Shown here piece by piece: positions 15,956 through 24,348 of a DNA stretch of 64,000 bases. Each line of letters begins with the position of its first letter. Position 1 is the first letter of the stretch. The notes under the pieces are model-generated. The model was not told where the DNA came from, did not search any database, and saw nothing but the letters and a program-made list of their open reading frames with translations. The DNA is from Brevibacterium sp. CCUG 69071 (GTDB lineage Bacteria; Actinomycetota; Actinomycetes; Actinomycetales; Brevibacteriaceae): NCBI RefSeq assembly GCF_021023135.1, contig NZ_PGFV01000002.1:620001-684000 (forward strand), written 5' to 3'. Position numbers and translations under genes: made by a program.

Positions 15956-17253
15956 CGGTGAGCCTCTCGTTTCAAGGACTGTCGGCGGTAGTGCCGATTC
16001 CGGATGGTCAGTACGAGCGTAGCGAGCACCGCCGCGAGGAGCGAGGCGGTGAGGATAGCGACCTTCGCATGGTCGTGCTCGGCCGAGCCGGAGGCGAAGC
16101 TGAGCTCGGCGACGAGCAGGGACACGGTGAATCCGATGCCGGCGAGCAGACCGATGCCCATGAGATCGATCCACTTGAGGCTGGGATCGAGGGATGCGCG
16201 AGTGAACTTGCTGATCAGCCACGTGGAGGAGAGAATGCCCAGCGGTTTGCCGAGAACGAGAGCGGCGATGATGGCGAAGGTCAGCGGCTGGGAGAAGGCC
16301 TCGATCAGACCGGAGCGACCTCCCACGGCCACCCCGGCGGCGAAGAACGCGAACACGGGGACGGCGAATCCGCTTGAGAGCGGACGCAGGCGATGTTCGA
16401 GGATCTCGGCGAGACCCGGTGTCGCCTCGGCGGCGATTCCCGAATTTCCCCCGTCCGAGGCGAGCGGGACGGCCCGTCTCGGTTTCCGGGCGAGTACCGG
16501 GACCGCGAAGCCGAGGATGACTCCGGCGATCGTCGCGTGCACCCCTGAGGCATGCATGAACCCCCAGGCGACCACGCCCAGCGGCAGCAGGATCAGCCAC
16601 GCCGCCCAGCCGTGTCGGCGGAAGAAGTCCGTGAACCTCCAAGTCAGGGCACCGAAGACAAGAGCCGCAGCCAGGGCGGCTGCCAGAGCGAGCAGACTGA
16701 TCTCTTCGGTGTAGAAGACCGCGATGATGGTGATCGCCAACAGATCGTCGACCGCGGCAAGGGTGAGAAGGAAGACCCGCAGCGCTCCGGGCAAGTGTGA
16801 GCCGGCGAGGGCGAGCACGGCCACGGCGAAGGCGATATCCGTGGCGGTCGGAATCGCCCACCCGCCCAGCAGCTCCGGACTCGCGACGAGGAGGCCGGCG
16901 TAGATGACGGCGGGGATCAGCACCCCGCCGGCCGCCGCCGAGATCGGGACGATGGCGGTCGAGAAGCTGCGCAGGCTGCCTTTGGTGAACTCGACCTTGA
17001 GTTCGAGGCCGACGAGGAAGAAGAAGATCGCGAGCAGCCCGTCGGCTGCCCACTGCCCGAGGCTGAGCTTGAGATGCCAGGGTTCGAACCCGAGCTCGAA
17101 GTCCCGGATCGAGAAGTACGAACTGGAAGCCGGGGAATTGGCCCAGATCAGGGCCGCCACTGTGGCGGCGAGCAGGAGGGCGCCGCCGACGGTGTCCATG
17201 CGCAGGACGTTGAGAAGGCGGGAGGAGTGGGGTGCAGAAGATGCAGAGGTCAC
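15952..17253 (-). CDS. nhaA: Na+/H+ antiporter NhaA
   Basis: A 433-residue inner-membrane antiporter with about 11-12 helices, exporting sodium in exchange for protons. Family marks include [20 protein letters not shown] near the start, [13 protein letters not shown], the ion-binding [14 protein letters not shown] and [14 protein letters not shown], and the late [19 protein letters not shown] at 17253 is chosen because homology begins soon after; the ATG at 17202 (MDTVGG) is the alternative, and a reading to 17451 adds non-homologous sequence. It overlaps the downstream amidohydrolase by four bases. Confidence 0.9.
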   Translation of the reverse strand: MTSASSAPHSSRLLNVLRMDTVGGALLLAATVAALIWANSPASSSYFSIRDFELGFEPWHLKLSLGQWAADGLLAIFFFLVGLELKVEFTKGSLRSFSTAIVPISAAAGGVLIPAVIYAGLLVASPELLGGWAIPTATDIAFAVAVLALAGSHLPGALRVFLLTLAAVDDLLAITIIAVFYTEEISLLALAAALAAALVFGALTWRFTDFFRRHGWAAWLILLPLGVVAWGFMHASGVHATIAGVILGFAVPVLARKPRRAVPLASDGGNSGIAAEATPGLAEILEHRLRPLSSGFAVPVFAFFAAGVAVGGRSGLIEAFSQPLTFAIIAALVLGKPLGILSSTWLISKFTRASLDPSLKWIDLMGIGLLAGIGFTVSLLVAELSFASGSAEHDHAKVAILTASLLAAVLATLVLTIRNRHYRRQSLKREAHR

Positions 17254-17503
17254 AGAAAACCCATTTCGTAGTCGGTCGACGGTGGATTCCGACCCGAAAT
17301 GCGTGCAGAGGTGCCTGAGCGTCCAGGGGTGCCTGGGCGTGCTCAGAGGGCGGGCCGGAGTGGAACTCCGGCCGAAAATGGTGCGGTGCCAGACAGCATC
17401 TCGCCCCATGAGGTGATGTAGCCGTTGGTGCCCGGGTGCGGCAGGACCCACACCTTGGGTGCGAAGACGGCGGCAGGGGCTGGGCGTGACATCGCTGACA
17501 AGT

Positions 17504-19015
17504 CTAACCCAGCCCGCCCGAGAGTCGGGCGTGGATGGCTTCGGTGTATTCGTTCATCCCGCGCAGCTCCACCAGGGCGCCTCGGGCCTCATATTTCGTC
17601 ACGATCGCGTCGAGGGCTGCGACCGTCGAGGCATCCCACACATGGGAGCGGCTCATATCGATGATGATGTGATCGGGGTCGTGCGAATAGTGGAACTGTG
17701 TGGTCAGGTCATTCGAAGAGGCGAAGAACAGCTCACCGGTGACCGAGTAGTGGACGTCCTCGCCACCGGGGGAGACCGTACGTTCGACGGTGACGAAGTG
17801 AGCCACACGGCGGACGAAGAGGACGCTGGCGACGAAGACTCCGATGACCACGCCGATCGCCAGATTCTCGGTGAGGACGACGGCGGTGACGGTGATGACC
17901 ATGACAGCGGTCTCCGACTTCGGCAGCATCTTCAGCGTCGCCGGGCGGATCGAATGCCAGTCGAAGGTGTCGACGCAGACCATCATCATGATCGCCGCGA
18001 GCGCGACCATCGGGATCATGCCGACGATGTCGCCGAGGACGACGACGAAGAGCAGCAGGAAGGCTCCGGCCATGAACGTCGAGATCCGAGTCCGCGCTCC
18101 CGAGGCGCGGACGTTGATCATCGTCTGCCCGATCATCGCGCAGCCGCCCATCCCGCCGAAGAGGCCCGAGAGCATGTTCGCAGCACCCTGACCCCAGGAT
18201 TCGCGGGTCTTGTTCGAGTGGGTGTCGGTGATCTCGTCGACGAGTTTCGCTGTCATCAGCGACTCCATCAGACCCACAAGCGCCATCGCCAGGGAGTACG
18301 GGGCGATCGTGCGCAGGGTCTCCCAGTTCAGCGGCACGTGCGGGATGAAGAGCTCGGGCAGACTGCGCGGCAGTTCGCCCTGATCGCTGACAGTGGGCAC
18401 GTCGATGGCGAAGACGACGGCGATGCCGGTGATCAGAGCGATCGTGATCAGGGGTGCTGGCACGATCTTCGTCAGCCTCGGCATGACCACGAGGACGAGG
18501 ATGCCCAGCCCCAGCAGCGGGTAGACCATCCACGGCACACCGATGACATGGGGCAGCTGGGCGGCGAAGACGAGGATCGACAGCGCATTGACGAAACCGA
18601 CCATGACGCTGCGGGGGATGAAGCGCATGAGCTTCGCGACCCCGCAGACGGCAAGCAGGATCTGGAACACTCCGGCGAGCATCACCGTGGCGATGAACAT
18701 GTCCATCCCGTGCTCGCGGGCGACCGGGGCGATGACGAGGGCGACGGCTCCCGTGGCCGCCGAGATCATCGCCGGCCGACCGCCGAGGAAGGCGATCGAG
18801 ACGGCCATGATGAAGGCCGAGAACAGCCCCACCTTCGGGTCGACCCCGGCGATGATCGAGAAGGCGATCGCCTCGGGAATGAGAGCCAATCCGACGACGA
18901 GGCCGGCGAGGACCTCACGGGTGAGCAGCCTCGGCGACCTCAGTGCCGTGAGAACGGAGGGCTCGGGTCGGTAACGGCTCGAATCGTCGGCCACGGCTGG
19001 AATGGGTGTCGTCAC
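17504..19015 (-). CDS. SulP family anion transporter with STAS domain
   Basis: A 503-residue transporter. The membrane part (residues 30-400) shows [19 protein letters not shown], the SulP signature region, and [20 protein letters not shown]. The C-terminal STAS domain (about 405-500) contains [13 protein letters not shown] and [20 protein letters not shown]. SulP proteins carry sulfate, bicarbonate or dicarboxylates; the substrate here is not determined. It starts at a GTG with TAATGT seven bases upstream (19023-19028, minus strand), a leaderless arrangement. Confidence 0.88.
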   Translation of the reverse strand: MTTPIPAVADDSSRYRPEPSVLTALRSPRLLTREVLAGLVVGLALIPEAIAFSIIAGVDPKVGLFSAFIMAVSIAFLGGRPAMISAATGAVALVIAPVAREHGMDMFIATVMLAGVFQILLAVCGVAKLMRFIPRSVMVGFVNALSILVFAAQLPHVIGVPWMVYPLLGLGILVLVVMPRLTKIVPAPLITIALITGIAVVFAIDVPTVSDQGELPRSLPELFIPHVPLNWETLRTIAPYSLAMALVGLMESLMTAKLVDEITDTHSNKTRESWGQGAANMLSGLFGGMGGCAMIGQTMINVRASGARTRISTFMAGAFLLLFVVVLGDIVGMIPMVALAAIMMMVCVDTFDWHSIRPATLKMLPKSETAVMVITVTAVVLTENLAIGVVIGVFVASVLFVRRVAHFVTVERTVSPGGEDVHYSVTGELFFASSNDLTTQFHYSHDPDHIIIDMSRSHVWDASTVAALDAIVTKYEARGALVELRGMNEYTEAIHARLSGGLG

Positions 19016-19035
19016 CCGCGGAACATTACCCCATC

Positions 19036-19077
19036 GCCTGCGCGTATCTCAGGGCCGCCTGCACGTATCTCAGGGCC
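19036..19077. repeat. Two tandem 21-bp copies
   Basis: The units at 19036-19056 and 19057-19077 (GCCTGCGCGTATCTCAGGGCC and one base different) lie head to tail in the spacer between the SulP and LmeA-like genes. Confidence 0.75.
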
Positions 19078-19095
19078 GATCCGAATCCACCCGGG

Positions 19096-19824
19096 TCAGG
19101 ACAGTGAGACCCCGGTCCCGTGCAGGCTGACCTTGAGTCCGGCATCGATGGCCTCGATGTCCGTGAGTTCGAGGCCGGCGGGCAGGAAGTCGAGGTCGAT
19201 GACGATATCGGAGATCGCCGAGGTGAGGAACCCCGGCAGCGAGGCGACGTCGACCTCGGCGGAACCGAGGCGGATCGTCGTCGCATTGACCACGGCCTGC
19301 CGGGAATCGGCCTGCGGGTCGATGCCGATGAGCAGATCCTGACCCAGCAGGGAACCCTTGAGGTACAGCTGGCCGCCGTCCGTGGTGAAGCTCATTCCCT
19401 CCGGCAGGGAGGTATGCTCGGCGGCGAGCGAATCGAGGGTGGTCAGGGGGAGTACGGCACTCGCCTCCACCGTGCCGACCGGTCGGGAGGTGTCGACGGG
19501 GACGTCGTAGAGTCGGGCGTCGACGTTCGTGAAGTCGACGTTCTCATAGCGGGCCTTCGCTGCAGTGACGTGAACGGAGTCGAGTTTCCCTCCGGCCATC
19601 TGCGTGAGCACGGGGAAGCCCTCGACGGAGACATCGGCTTCGCCGTAGTCCGTGAGGCTCTGCTCGATCCGTCGTTCGGTCGTGAAGTCGACGATTCGGT
19701 CGGCTGCGATCGCGCCGATGAGGAGAGTGAGGACGATGATGATCGCGGCGATGATGAGCTTCGTCCGCCGCGAGGTGCGGCGCCGAGGTTCGTGTGGGTA
19801 CTCCAGGGTGCGCGCGGTCGTCAT
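19096..19824 (-). CDS. LmeA-like lipid-binding protein (DUF2993)
   Basis: A 242-residue protein anchored by one N-terminal helix (about residues 20-42) after a basic RRRTSRRTK stretch. The external part begins ADRIVDFTTERRIEQSL and has VEGFPVLTQMAGGKLDSVHV, the typical start of the DUF2993/LmeA family. In mycobacteria LmeA is a periplasmic phospholipid-binding protein needed for lipomannan elongation; a lipid-carrier role here is by family only. The ATG at 19824 is preferred: a GACAAT hexamer lies seven bases before it. An ATG three codons earlier (19833) is the alternative. Confidence 0.75.
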   Translation of the reverse strand: MTTARTLEYPHEPRRRTSRRTKLIIAAIIIVLTLLIGAIAADRIVDFTTERRIEQSLTDYGEADVSVEGFPVLTQMAGGKLDSVHVTAAKARYENVDFTNVDARLYDVPVDTSRPVGTVEASAVLPLTTLDSLAAEHTSLPEGMSFTTDGGQLYLKGSLLGQDLLIGIDPQADSRQAVVNATTIRLGSAEVDVASLPGFLTSAISDIVIDLDFLPAGLELTDIEAIDAGLKVSLHGTGVSLS

Positions 19825-19988
19825 GGACACCATTGTCGCTGATCACGGCCGTCGATGCTCAACCGCCCCACTCGCATCAGCGACCGGGCCCCACACGCCG
19901 CAGCGATCTGCGCCTGCACAAGGCTGCGAGTCTGATCCGATGATGCGAGAGCGTGGACGCAGTCGGCGCCTGACCCTAGGATTGCGTC

Positions 19989-20909
19989 ATGGACTCTCAC
20001 CGCACGAGCAGCATCAGGACCGTCTCCGCCCGCCTCAACTCGTTCCACGCGGCGATCTACTTCTCCGACACGGTCGGTCGCGCCTACGCTGCACGCGGGC
20101 TCGAACCCGGTGTCGAGGGAAACATGGCGGCCCGGTCGGCACCTCTGGGACGGGTCAACGCTGGTGTCGTCAGCGCCGCCTACTACAACTACTCGCCGGC
20201 GTTCGTGGCCACGCTGATCCCGAGGCTGTGGGACATCGTCTCCCCGGACGACATGGTCACCACCCGCTTCGAAGCGGTCGCCGCGTTCATGGACGAGATC
20301 TATTCGACCCGCGATGACATCGCCCTCCTCACCGAGGCGGCCACGCAGCTGTCGACGGACCTGGCCCCGGTGCTTGAGAACATGGACTTCACGGGCCGGG
20401 CGCTGGCGTCGGCGACGGCCGATGCGATCGCCGGACACGAACCGCGCACACCTTTCGAGCGACTCTGGGACACTGCGACAGTGGCCCGCGAATTCCGCGG
20501 GGACGGCCATGTGGCATCCCTGGTCACGACAGGAGTGCCCGGCATCGATGCGCTTCTGCTCGACGTCGCCACCGGCGCCTCGTTCAGGCCTCGGGCCGCC
20601 CAGAAGACCCGCGGCTACACCGATGAGGAATGGGCCGCAGCGCAGTCACGGCTGGCCGAGGCCGGTCTGATCACCATCGGCCAGGACGAGCGCGGTCACG
20701 ATCTGCCGGCCATCACCGAGGCGGGACGCGAGCTCAAGGAGCAGGTCGAAGTCCTCACCGACGGCACCGTCGCGCACGCCTGGTCGGTCCTCAGCGATGA
20801 GCAGATCGAGTCGATGCTGACCCCGAGCCGGAGCCTGATCAAAGTGCTCGCCCAAGCGGGAGCCTTCCCATCGACGATCTTCGCCCACCCCGAGAAGAAG
20901 GCGGGCTAA
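19989..20909 (+). CDS. SCO6745 family protein
   Basis: A 306-residue cytosolic protein, mostly helical. HAAIYFSDTVGRAYAARGLE followed by the MAARSAPLGRVNAGVVSAAY segment matches the start of the SCO6745 family (also called SalK-like), which is common in actinobacteria and usually has a winged-helix-like C-terminal region; here GYTDEEWAAAQSRLAEAGLI would fit that part. Function is unknown. The start is supported by TAGGAT (19977-19982) six bases before the ATG. It converges on orn. Confidence 0.75.
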   Translation: MDSHRTSSIRTVSARLNSFHAAIYFSDTVGRAYAARGLEPGVEGNMAARSAPLGRVNAGVVSAAYYNYSPAFVATLIPRLWDIVSPDDMVTTRFEAVAAFMDEIYSTRDDIALLTEAATQLSTDLAPVLENMDFTGRALASATADAIAGHEPRTPFERLWDTATVAREFRGDGHVASLVTTGVPGIDALLLDVATGASFRPRAAQKTRGYTDEEWAAAQSRLAEAGLITIGQDERGHDLPAITEAGRELKEQVEVLTDGTVAHAWSVLSDEQIESMLTPSRSLIKVLAQAGAFPSTIFAHPEKKAG

Positions 20910-20922
20910 GGGAAAGCTCGGG

Positions 20923-21528
20923 TCAGCGCGGAATGCTGGCGGCCACCTCGGCGGCGATGGACTTCGCCTCATCGGAACTGGGGCCCTCGGCCGAGAACAC
21001 GGCCTTCCGGTAGTAGTTGAGTTCGACGATCGAGTCGAGGATGTCGCCGAGGGCGCGGTGGTTGCCGTGCTTCTCCGGGGACTGGAAGTAGGCGCGGGGG
21101 AACCACTGCTTGGACAGTTCCTTGATCGAGGAGACGTCGATGATGCGGTAGTGCAGATGGTTGACGAGTTCGGGCATCTGCTTGGACAGGAACACCTTGT
21201 CGGTGCCCACGGAATTGCCGCCCAGCGGGGCCTTCCCGGACTCGGGAACATGCTTCTTCACGTACTCGAGCACCTGCGTCTGCGCCTCGGCGACGGTGGT
21301 GCCGGCATCGAGCTCGGTGATCAGCCCCGAGTTCGTGTGCATCTTGGTGACGAACTCGTTCATGTTCTCCAGCGCCTCGGCGGAGGGCCTGATGACGATG
21401 TCGATGCCGTCGTCGAGAGGGTTGAGCTCGAAGTCGGTGACGATGGCCGCCACCTCGATGAGTTCGTCCCTGACCTCGTCGAGGCCGGTCATTTCACAGT
21501 CGATCCATACAATTCTGTCGTTGCTCAC
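20923..21528 (-). CDS. orn: Oligoribonuclease
   Basis: A 201-residue 3'-5' exonuclease of the DEDDh type that degrades di- to pentanucleotides, including pGpG, in the cytosol. The motifs are visible: WIDCEMTGLD (Asp10, Glu12), LGGNSVGTDKVFL, and HRALGDILDS with the catalytic histidine. Length and sequence match the family closely. It uses a GTG start with TAAGCT (21535-21540, minus strand) six bases upstream, a leaderless promoter. The tRNA-His often found next to orn is not present here. Confidence 0.95.
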   Translation of the reverse strand: MSNDRIVWIDCEMTGLDEVRDELIEVAAIVTDFELNPLDDGIDIVIRPSAEALENMNEFVTKMHTNSGLITELDAGTTVAEAQTQVLEYVKKHVPESGKAPLGGNSVGTDKVFLSKQMPELVNHLHYRIIDVSSIKELSKQWFPRAYFQSPEKHGNHRALGDILDSIVELNYYRKAVFSAEGPSSDEAKSIAAEVAASIPR

Positions 21529-21645
21529 CCGCCCAGCTTAGGGCAGGTGCCTGACACGAGGACATCTGCCCTGATCGCCGAGGCGGTTCTGTGGTTCTCG
21601 ACACACGCTGAGTGTGCGCACAGAGGCAATGTCAAGGCAGTGACC

Positions 21646-21674
21646 TAAACTTGGAGAGTCCCCGTCGTTCGGGG
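21646..21674 (+). promoter_or_regulatory. Putative promoter -10 and leader hairpin before the first lipobox fusion gene
   Basis: TAAACT (21646-21651) fits an actinobacterial -10 element. It is followed by a small hairpin, CCCCG (21660-21664) with CGGGG (21670-21674). The gene's GTG start at 21709 with a GAGGAAAGGG ribosome binding site follows. Confidence 0.35.
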
Positions 21675-21708
21675 TGCCGTTTTGCGTTGTCGAGGAAAGG
21701 GTTCGTAC

Positions 21709-23328
21709 GTGCGCTACACACTTGCTGTGATTCTCATGGTGGTGGGTGTCGTTGTCGGAGGCCTCGGCATCCTGCAGAAGACTGTGTGGGCACCCGACGA
21801 CACGATCACCGCCACTGCGCAGATCGACGCGGATTCTCCGGCCGTCGTCGTCGACCCGGGAATGCTCAATCTCTACGAAACCCCCGCGACCCTCAAGGTC
21901 GAAGGCTCAGGAGATCTCACGATCGCTCAGGCCCCGATCGAGAACATCGACGCCTGGACGGGCGAATCCGCAGTCGACCGGGTCACCGGCCTGGCCGAGG
22001 GCGGGGAGCTGACGACCAAATCCAAGGACGGCGAGAACACCGTACCCAACCCCGCAGGCGCCGACCTGTGGGAGTCTGAGGTCACCGGCACCGATGCCGT
22101 CACCCTCGACTGGTCCGATGACGCCAACCGCACCGGATTCCTCATCGCCGGAGACGGCGAAGCAGGACAGGTCAAGACCGTGACTCTGTCCTGGCCGAAC
22201 CATGCCGAGACCCCATGGGCGATTCCGCTGATGATCATCGGCGGCGCCGTCTTCCTCGGCGGCATGGTCCTCCTCATCTTCGGCCGCAGCAGCGCGAAGA
22301 AGGAAGCCAACCGGCGCAAGGCCCGCCAGGAGCGTCGTCGCAAGCTCGCCGAATTCGGCACCGCCTTCGCGATCGTCCCCGTGCTCGCGCTCAGCGCCTG
22401 CGGGCCCGAAGAGCTGCCGACACCCGAGCCGTCGGAGGCCCCGAGCTCAGCGGCCGCCGGAGTCAGCGAGGGCCAGGTCAAGAGGATCCTCGACTCCGTG
22501 GCCGAGGACGTCAAGGCCGCCGATGACAAGACGGACAAGAAGAAGCTCGAGGAACGCGCCACAGGCCCCGCCCTCAAACAGCGCGAAGACGCCTACAAGG
22601 TCAAGGAGAAGGTCGAGAAGCAGAAGCTGCCGCCGGCCGTGGCCAGCGACGACATCGTCGTCAACTACACCGCCGCCACCGACACCTGGCCGCGGATGAC
22701 GAGCCTGATCACCTCGGCGGGCGACCAGACCCAACTCCTCGTGCTCACTCAGGAGGAACCGCGCGCGGACTACAAGCTGTGGTCGCAGACTCAGCTGGTC
22801 CCCGGCACCGAACTGCCCGAGATCCCCGACGCCAGGCAGGGCTCCCAGCTGCTCGACCCCGGTGCCGACGGTTTCGTCGCCACCCCGGAGAAGGCCGTGG
22901 CGAACTACGCCAAGGCGCTCGGATCCGGGGCGGACAGCAAAGAGGCCAAGGGCTTCGAATCGGACAGCTTCTCGAAGTCGATCTGGGACAACCAGAAGAA
23001 ACAGAAGGAGAGCGCCGAGGACGGCAAGGCCGAGGTGAAGTACAAGTACACCCCCGGAAAGGAGATCGTCGCCCAGGGCACCGCCGGAGACGAAGCTGTC
23101 GTCACCGGAGTCATCGAAGCCGAATCGACGATCACCCCCGAGTCGACCGGCGGACGGACCGGAACCCTGACGCTCTCGACCCCGCAGAAGGAGCTGACCG
23201 GTGAGGACAGCACCCAGAAGGCCGTGACGACGAAGACCACCCAGGTGCTCACATTCATCGTGCCCAAGGACGGAAAGGTCAGGCTGATCGGCGGAACCGA
23301 GACCCTGGCCGGAGCCGAACTCGGCTGA
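21709..23328 (+). CDS. Membrane protein with internal lipobox, fused to a long external domain
   Basis: A 539-residue protein of unusual layout. Helix 1 (residues 2-23) acts as signal anchor; residues 25-168 form an external domain; helix 2 is at 170-192. A strongly basic cytoplasmic stretch (RRKARQERRRK, about 196-213) follows, then a third hydrophobic run (214-230) ending in the lipobox L228-S-A-C231 and a Pro/Glu/Ser-rich linker. The rest (250-539) is a charged external domain containing ERATGPALKQREDAYKV. If signal peptidase II cleaves at Cys231 the product splits into a two-helix protein and a lipoprotein. The GTG at 21709 has GAGGAAAGGG upstream. It heads an apparent operon with the thioredoxin-TPR gene (55-base gap). 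Confidence 0.75.
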   Translation: MRYTLAVILMVVGVVVGGLGILQKTVWAPDDTITATAQIDADSPAVVVDPGMLNLYETPATLKVEGSGDLTIAQAPIENIDAWTGESAVDRVTGLAEGGELTTKSKDGENTVPNPAGADLWESEVTGTDAVTLDWSDDANRTGFLIAGDGEAGQVKTVTLSWPNHAETPWAIPLMIIGGAVFLGGMVLLIFGRSSAKKEANRRKARQERRRKLAEFGTAFAIVPVLALSACGPEELPTPEPSEAPSSAAAGVSEGQVKRILDSVAEDVKAADDKTDKKKLEERATGPALKQREDAYKVKEKVEKQKLPPAVASDDIVVNYTAATDTWPRMTSLITSAGDQTQLLVLTQEEPRADYKLWSQTQLVPGTELPEIPDARQGSQLLDPGADGFVATPEKAVANYAKALGSGADSKEAKGFESDSFSKSIWDNQKKQKESAEDGKAEVKYKYTPGKEIVAQGTAGDEAVVTGVIEAESTITPESTGGRTGTLTLSTPQKELTGEDSTQKAVTTKTTQVLTFIVPKDGKVRLIGGTETLAGAELG

Positions 23329-23382
23329 TCCGAGCACTGCACATACGGCATCGAAGCGACATCGCGCAGCAAAGGAGACCAC

Positions 23383-24348
23383 GTGTCAATGGATCCCTCG
23401 CAGGAGAACTCGCAGCAGAATCAGGGTCTTGACCTGTCTGCGGTGCGGAGTAAGAACCTGCCGACCGAACAGCAGCCCGGCGGACAGACGGGCGGTCCGG
23501 CCGGACAGCCCGGCGGTGCGGGTCAGGACCCGAACGCCGTGAACGTGCCCGCCCTCGTCTTCGACGTCGATGAGGCCAGCTTCAACGACGTCGTCGCGAT
23601 CTCCGACAGAGTGCCGGTCGTCATCGACCTGTGGGCCGAATGGTGCGAGCCGTGCAAGCAGCTGTCCCCGATCATCGAACGCCTCGTCTCCGCATACAAC
23701 GGTCGACTGATCCTGGCCAAGGTCGACGTCGACGCCAACCCGCGTCTGCAGCAGGCCTTCGGGGTGCAGTCGATTCCGAACGTCGTCGCGATCGTCAAGG
23801 GCCAGCCGGTGCCGCTGTTCCAGAGTGCGCTGCCCGAACCGCAGGTCAAGGCCTATCTCGACGAGCTGCTCAAGCTCGCCGGTGAGAACGGCGTGACCGG
23901 GCATGCCGTGGTCGCCGGCGCCGAACCCGAACCCGCGGGCCCCGCCCACCCGGAGGCCGAAGAGGCCCTGAGCAAGGGCGACTTCGACACCGCCGAGTCC
24001 CTGTTCAAGGCGGCACTGGCCGCATCGCCGGCCGATGACGAGGCGAAGTTCGGCCTCGCGCGCGCCGGCCTCGGCCGTCGCCTCATCGATCAGGACCCCG
24101 CACAGCTCATCGCCGCAGCCGATGCGAACCCGCAGGACGTCGAGGCCGCGAAGGCCGCCGCCGATGCCGAGGTCGTCGGCGGTGATCCCGCACATGCCTT
24201 CACCCGGCTGATCGCGCTGATCCGCACCTCCGCCGGAGACGAGAAGGAATCGTTGCGCCTGCGGGTCCTCGAACTCTTCGAAGTCCTCGGCGCCGATGAT
24301 CCGGCCGTGGCCAAGGCACGCACCGCACTGATGAGGGCATTGTTCTGA
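23383..24348 (+). CDS. Thioredoxin-TPR protein (CnoX/YbbN-like)
   Basis: A 321-residue cytosolic protein. A Gln/Gly/Pro-rich N-terminal tail (residues 1-50) precedes a thioredoxin domain with W87-C-E-P-C91 in place of the usual WCGPC, the cis-proline loop GVQSIPNVVAI, and a C-terminal TPR-like helical part (EALSKGDFDTAESLFKAALA, then FGLARAGLGRRLIDQDP). The family protects proteins from oxidative aggregation together with chaperones. The GTG at 23383 has AAAGGAG at good spacing; an ATG lies two codons later. Its stop overlaps the CTG start proposed for the next gene. It lies between two similarly built lipobox-containing membrane proteins. Confidence 0.85.
   Translation: MSMDPSQENSQQNQGLDLSAVRSKNLPTEQQPGGQTGGPAGQPGGAGQDPNAVNVPALVFDVDEASFNDVVAISDRVPVVIDLWAEWCEPCKQLSPIIERLVSAYNGRLILAKVDVDANPRLQQAFGVQSIPNVVAIVKGQPVPLFQSALPEPQVKAYLDELLKLAGENGVTGHAVVAGAEPEPAGPAHPEAEEALSKGDFDTAESLFKAALAASPADDEAKFGLARAGLGRRLIDQDPAQLIAAADANPQDVEAAKAAADAEVVGGDPAHAFTRLIALIRTSAGDEKESLRLRVLELFEVLGADDPAVAKARTALMRALF

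Noticed and set aside
14711-17053. One 780-residue open frame on the minus strand
   Set aside because: Only the last 414 residues are a real protein (M20 amidohydrolase). The upstream part is an Arg/Pro-rich shadow of nhaA in another frame.
17459-19342. 627-residue plus-strand open frame rich in Asp, His and Arg
   Set aside because: It is antisense to the well-supported SulP transporter and has the composition of a GC-driven shadow frame.
21529-21708. tRNA-His next to orn
   Set aside because: Common neighbour in actinobacteria, but no cloverleaf could be built in this spacer.
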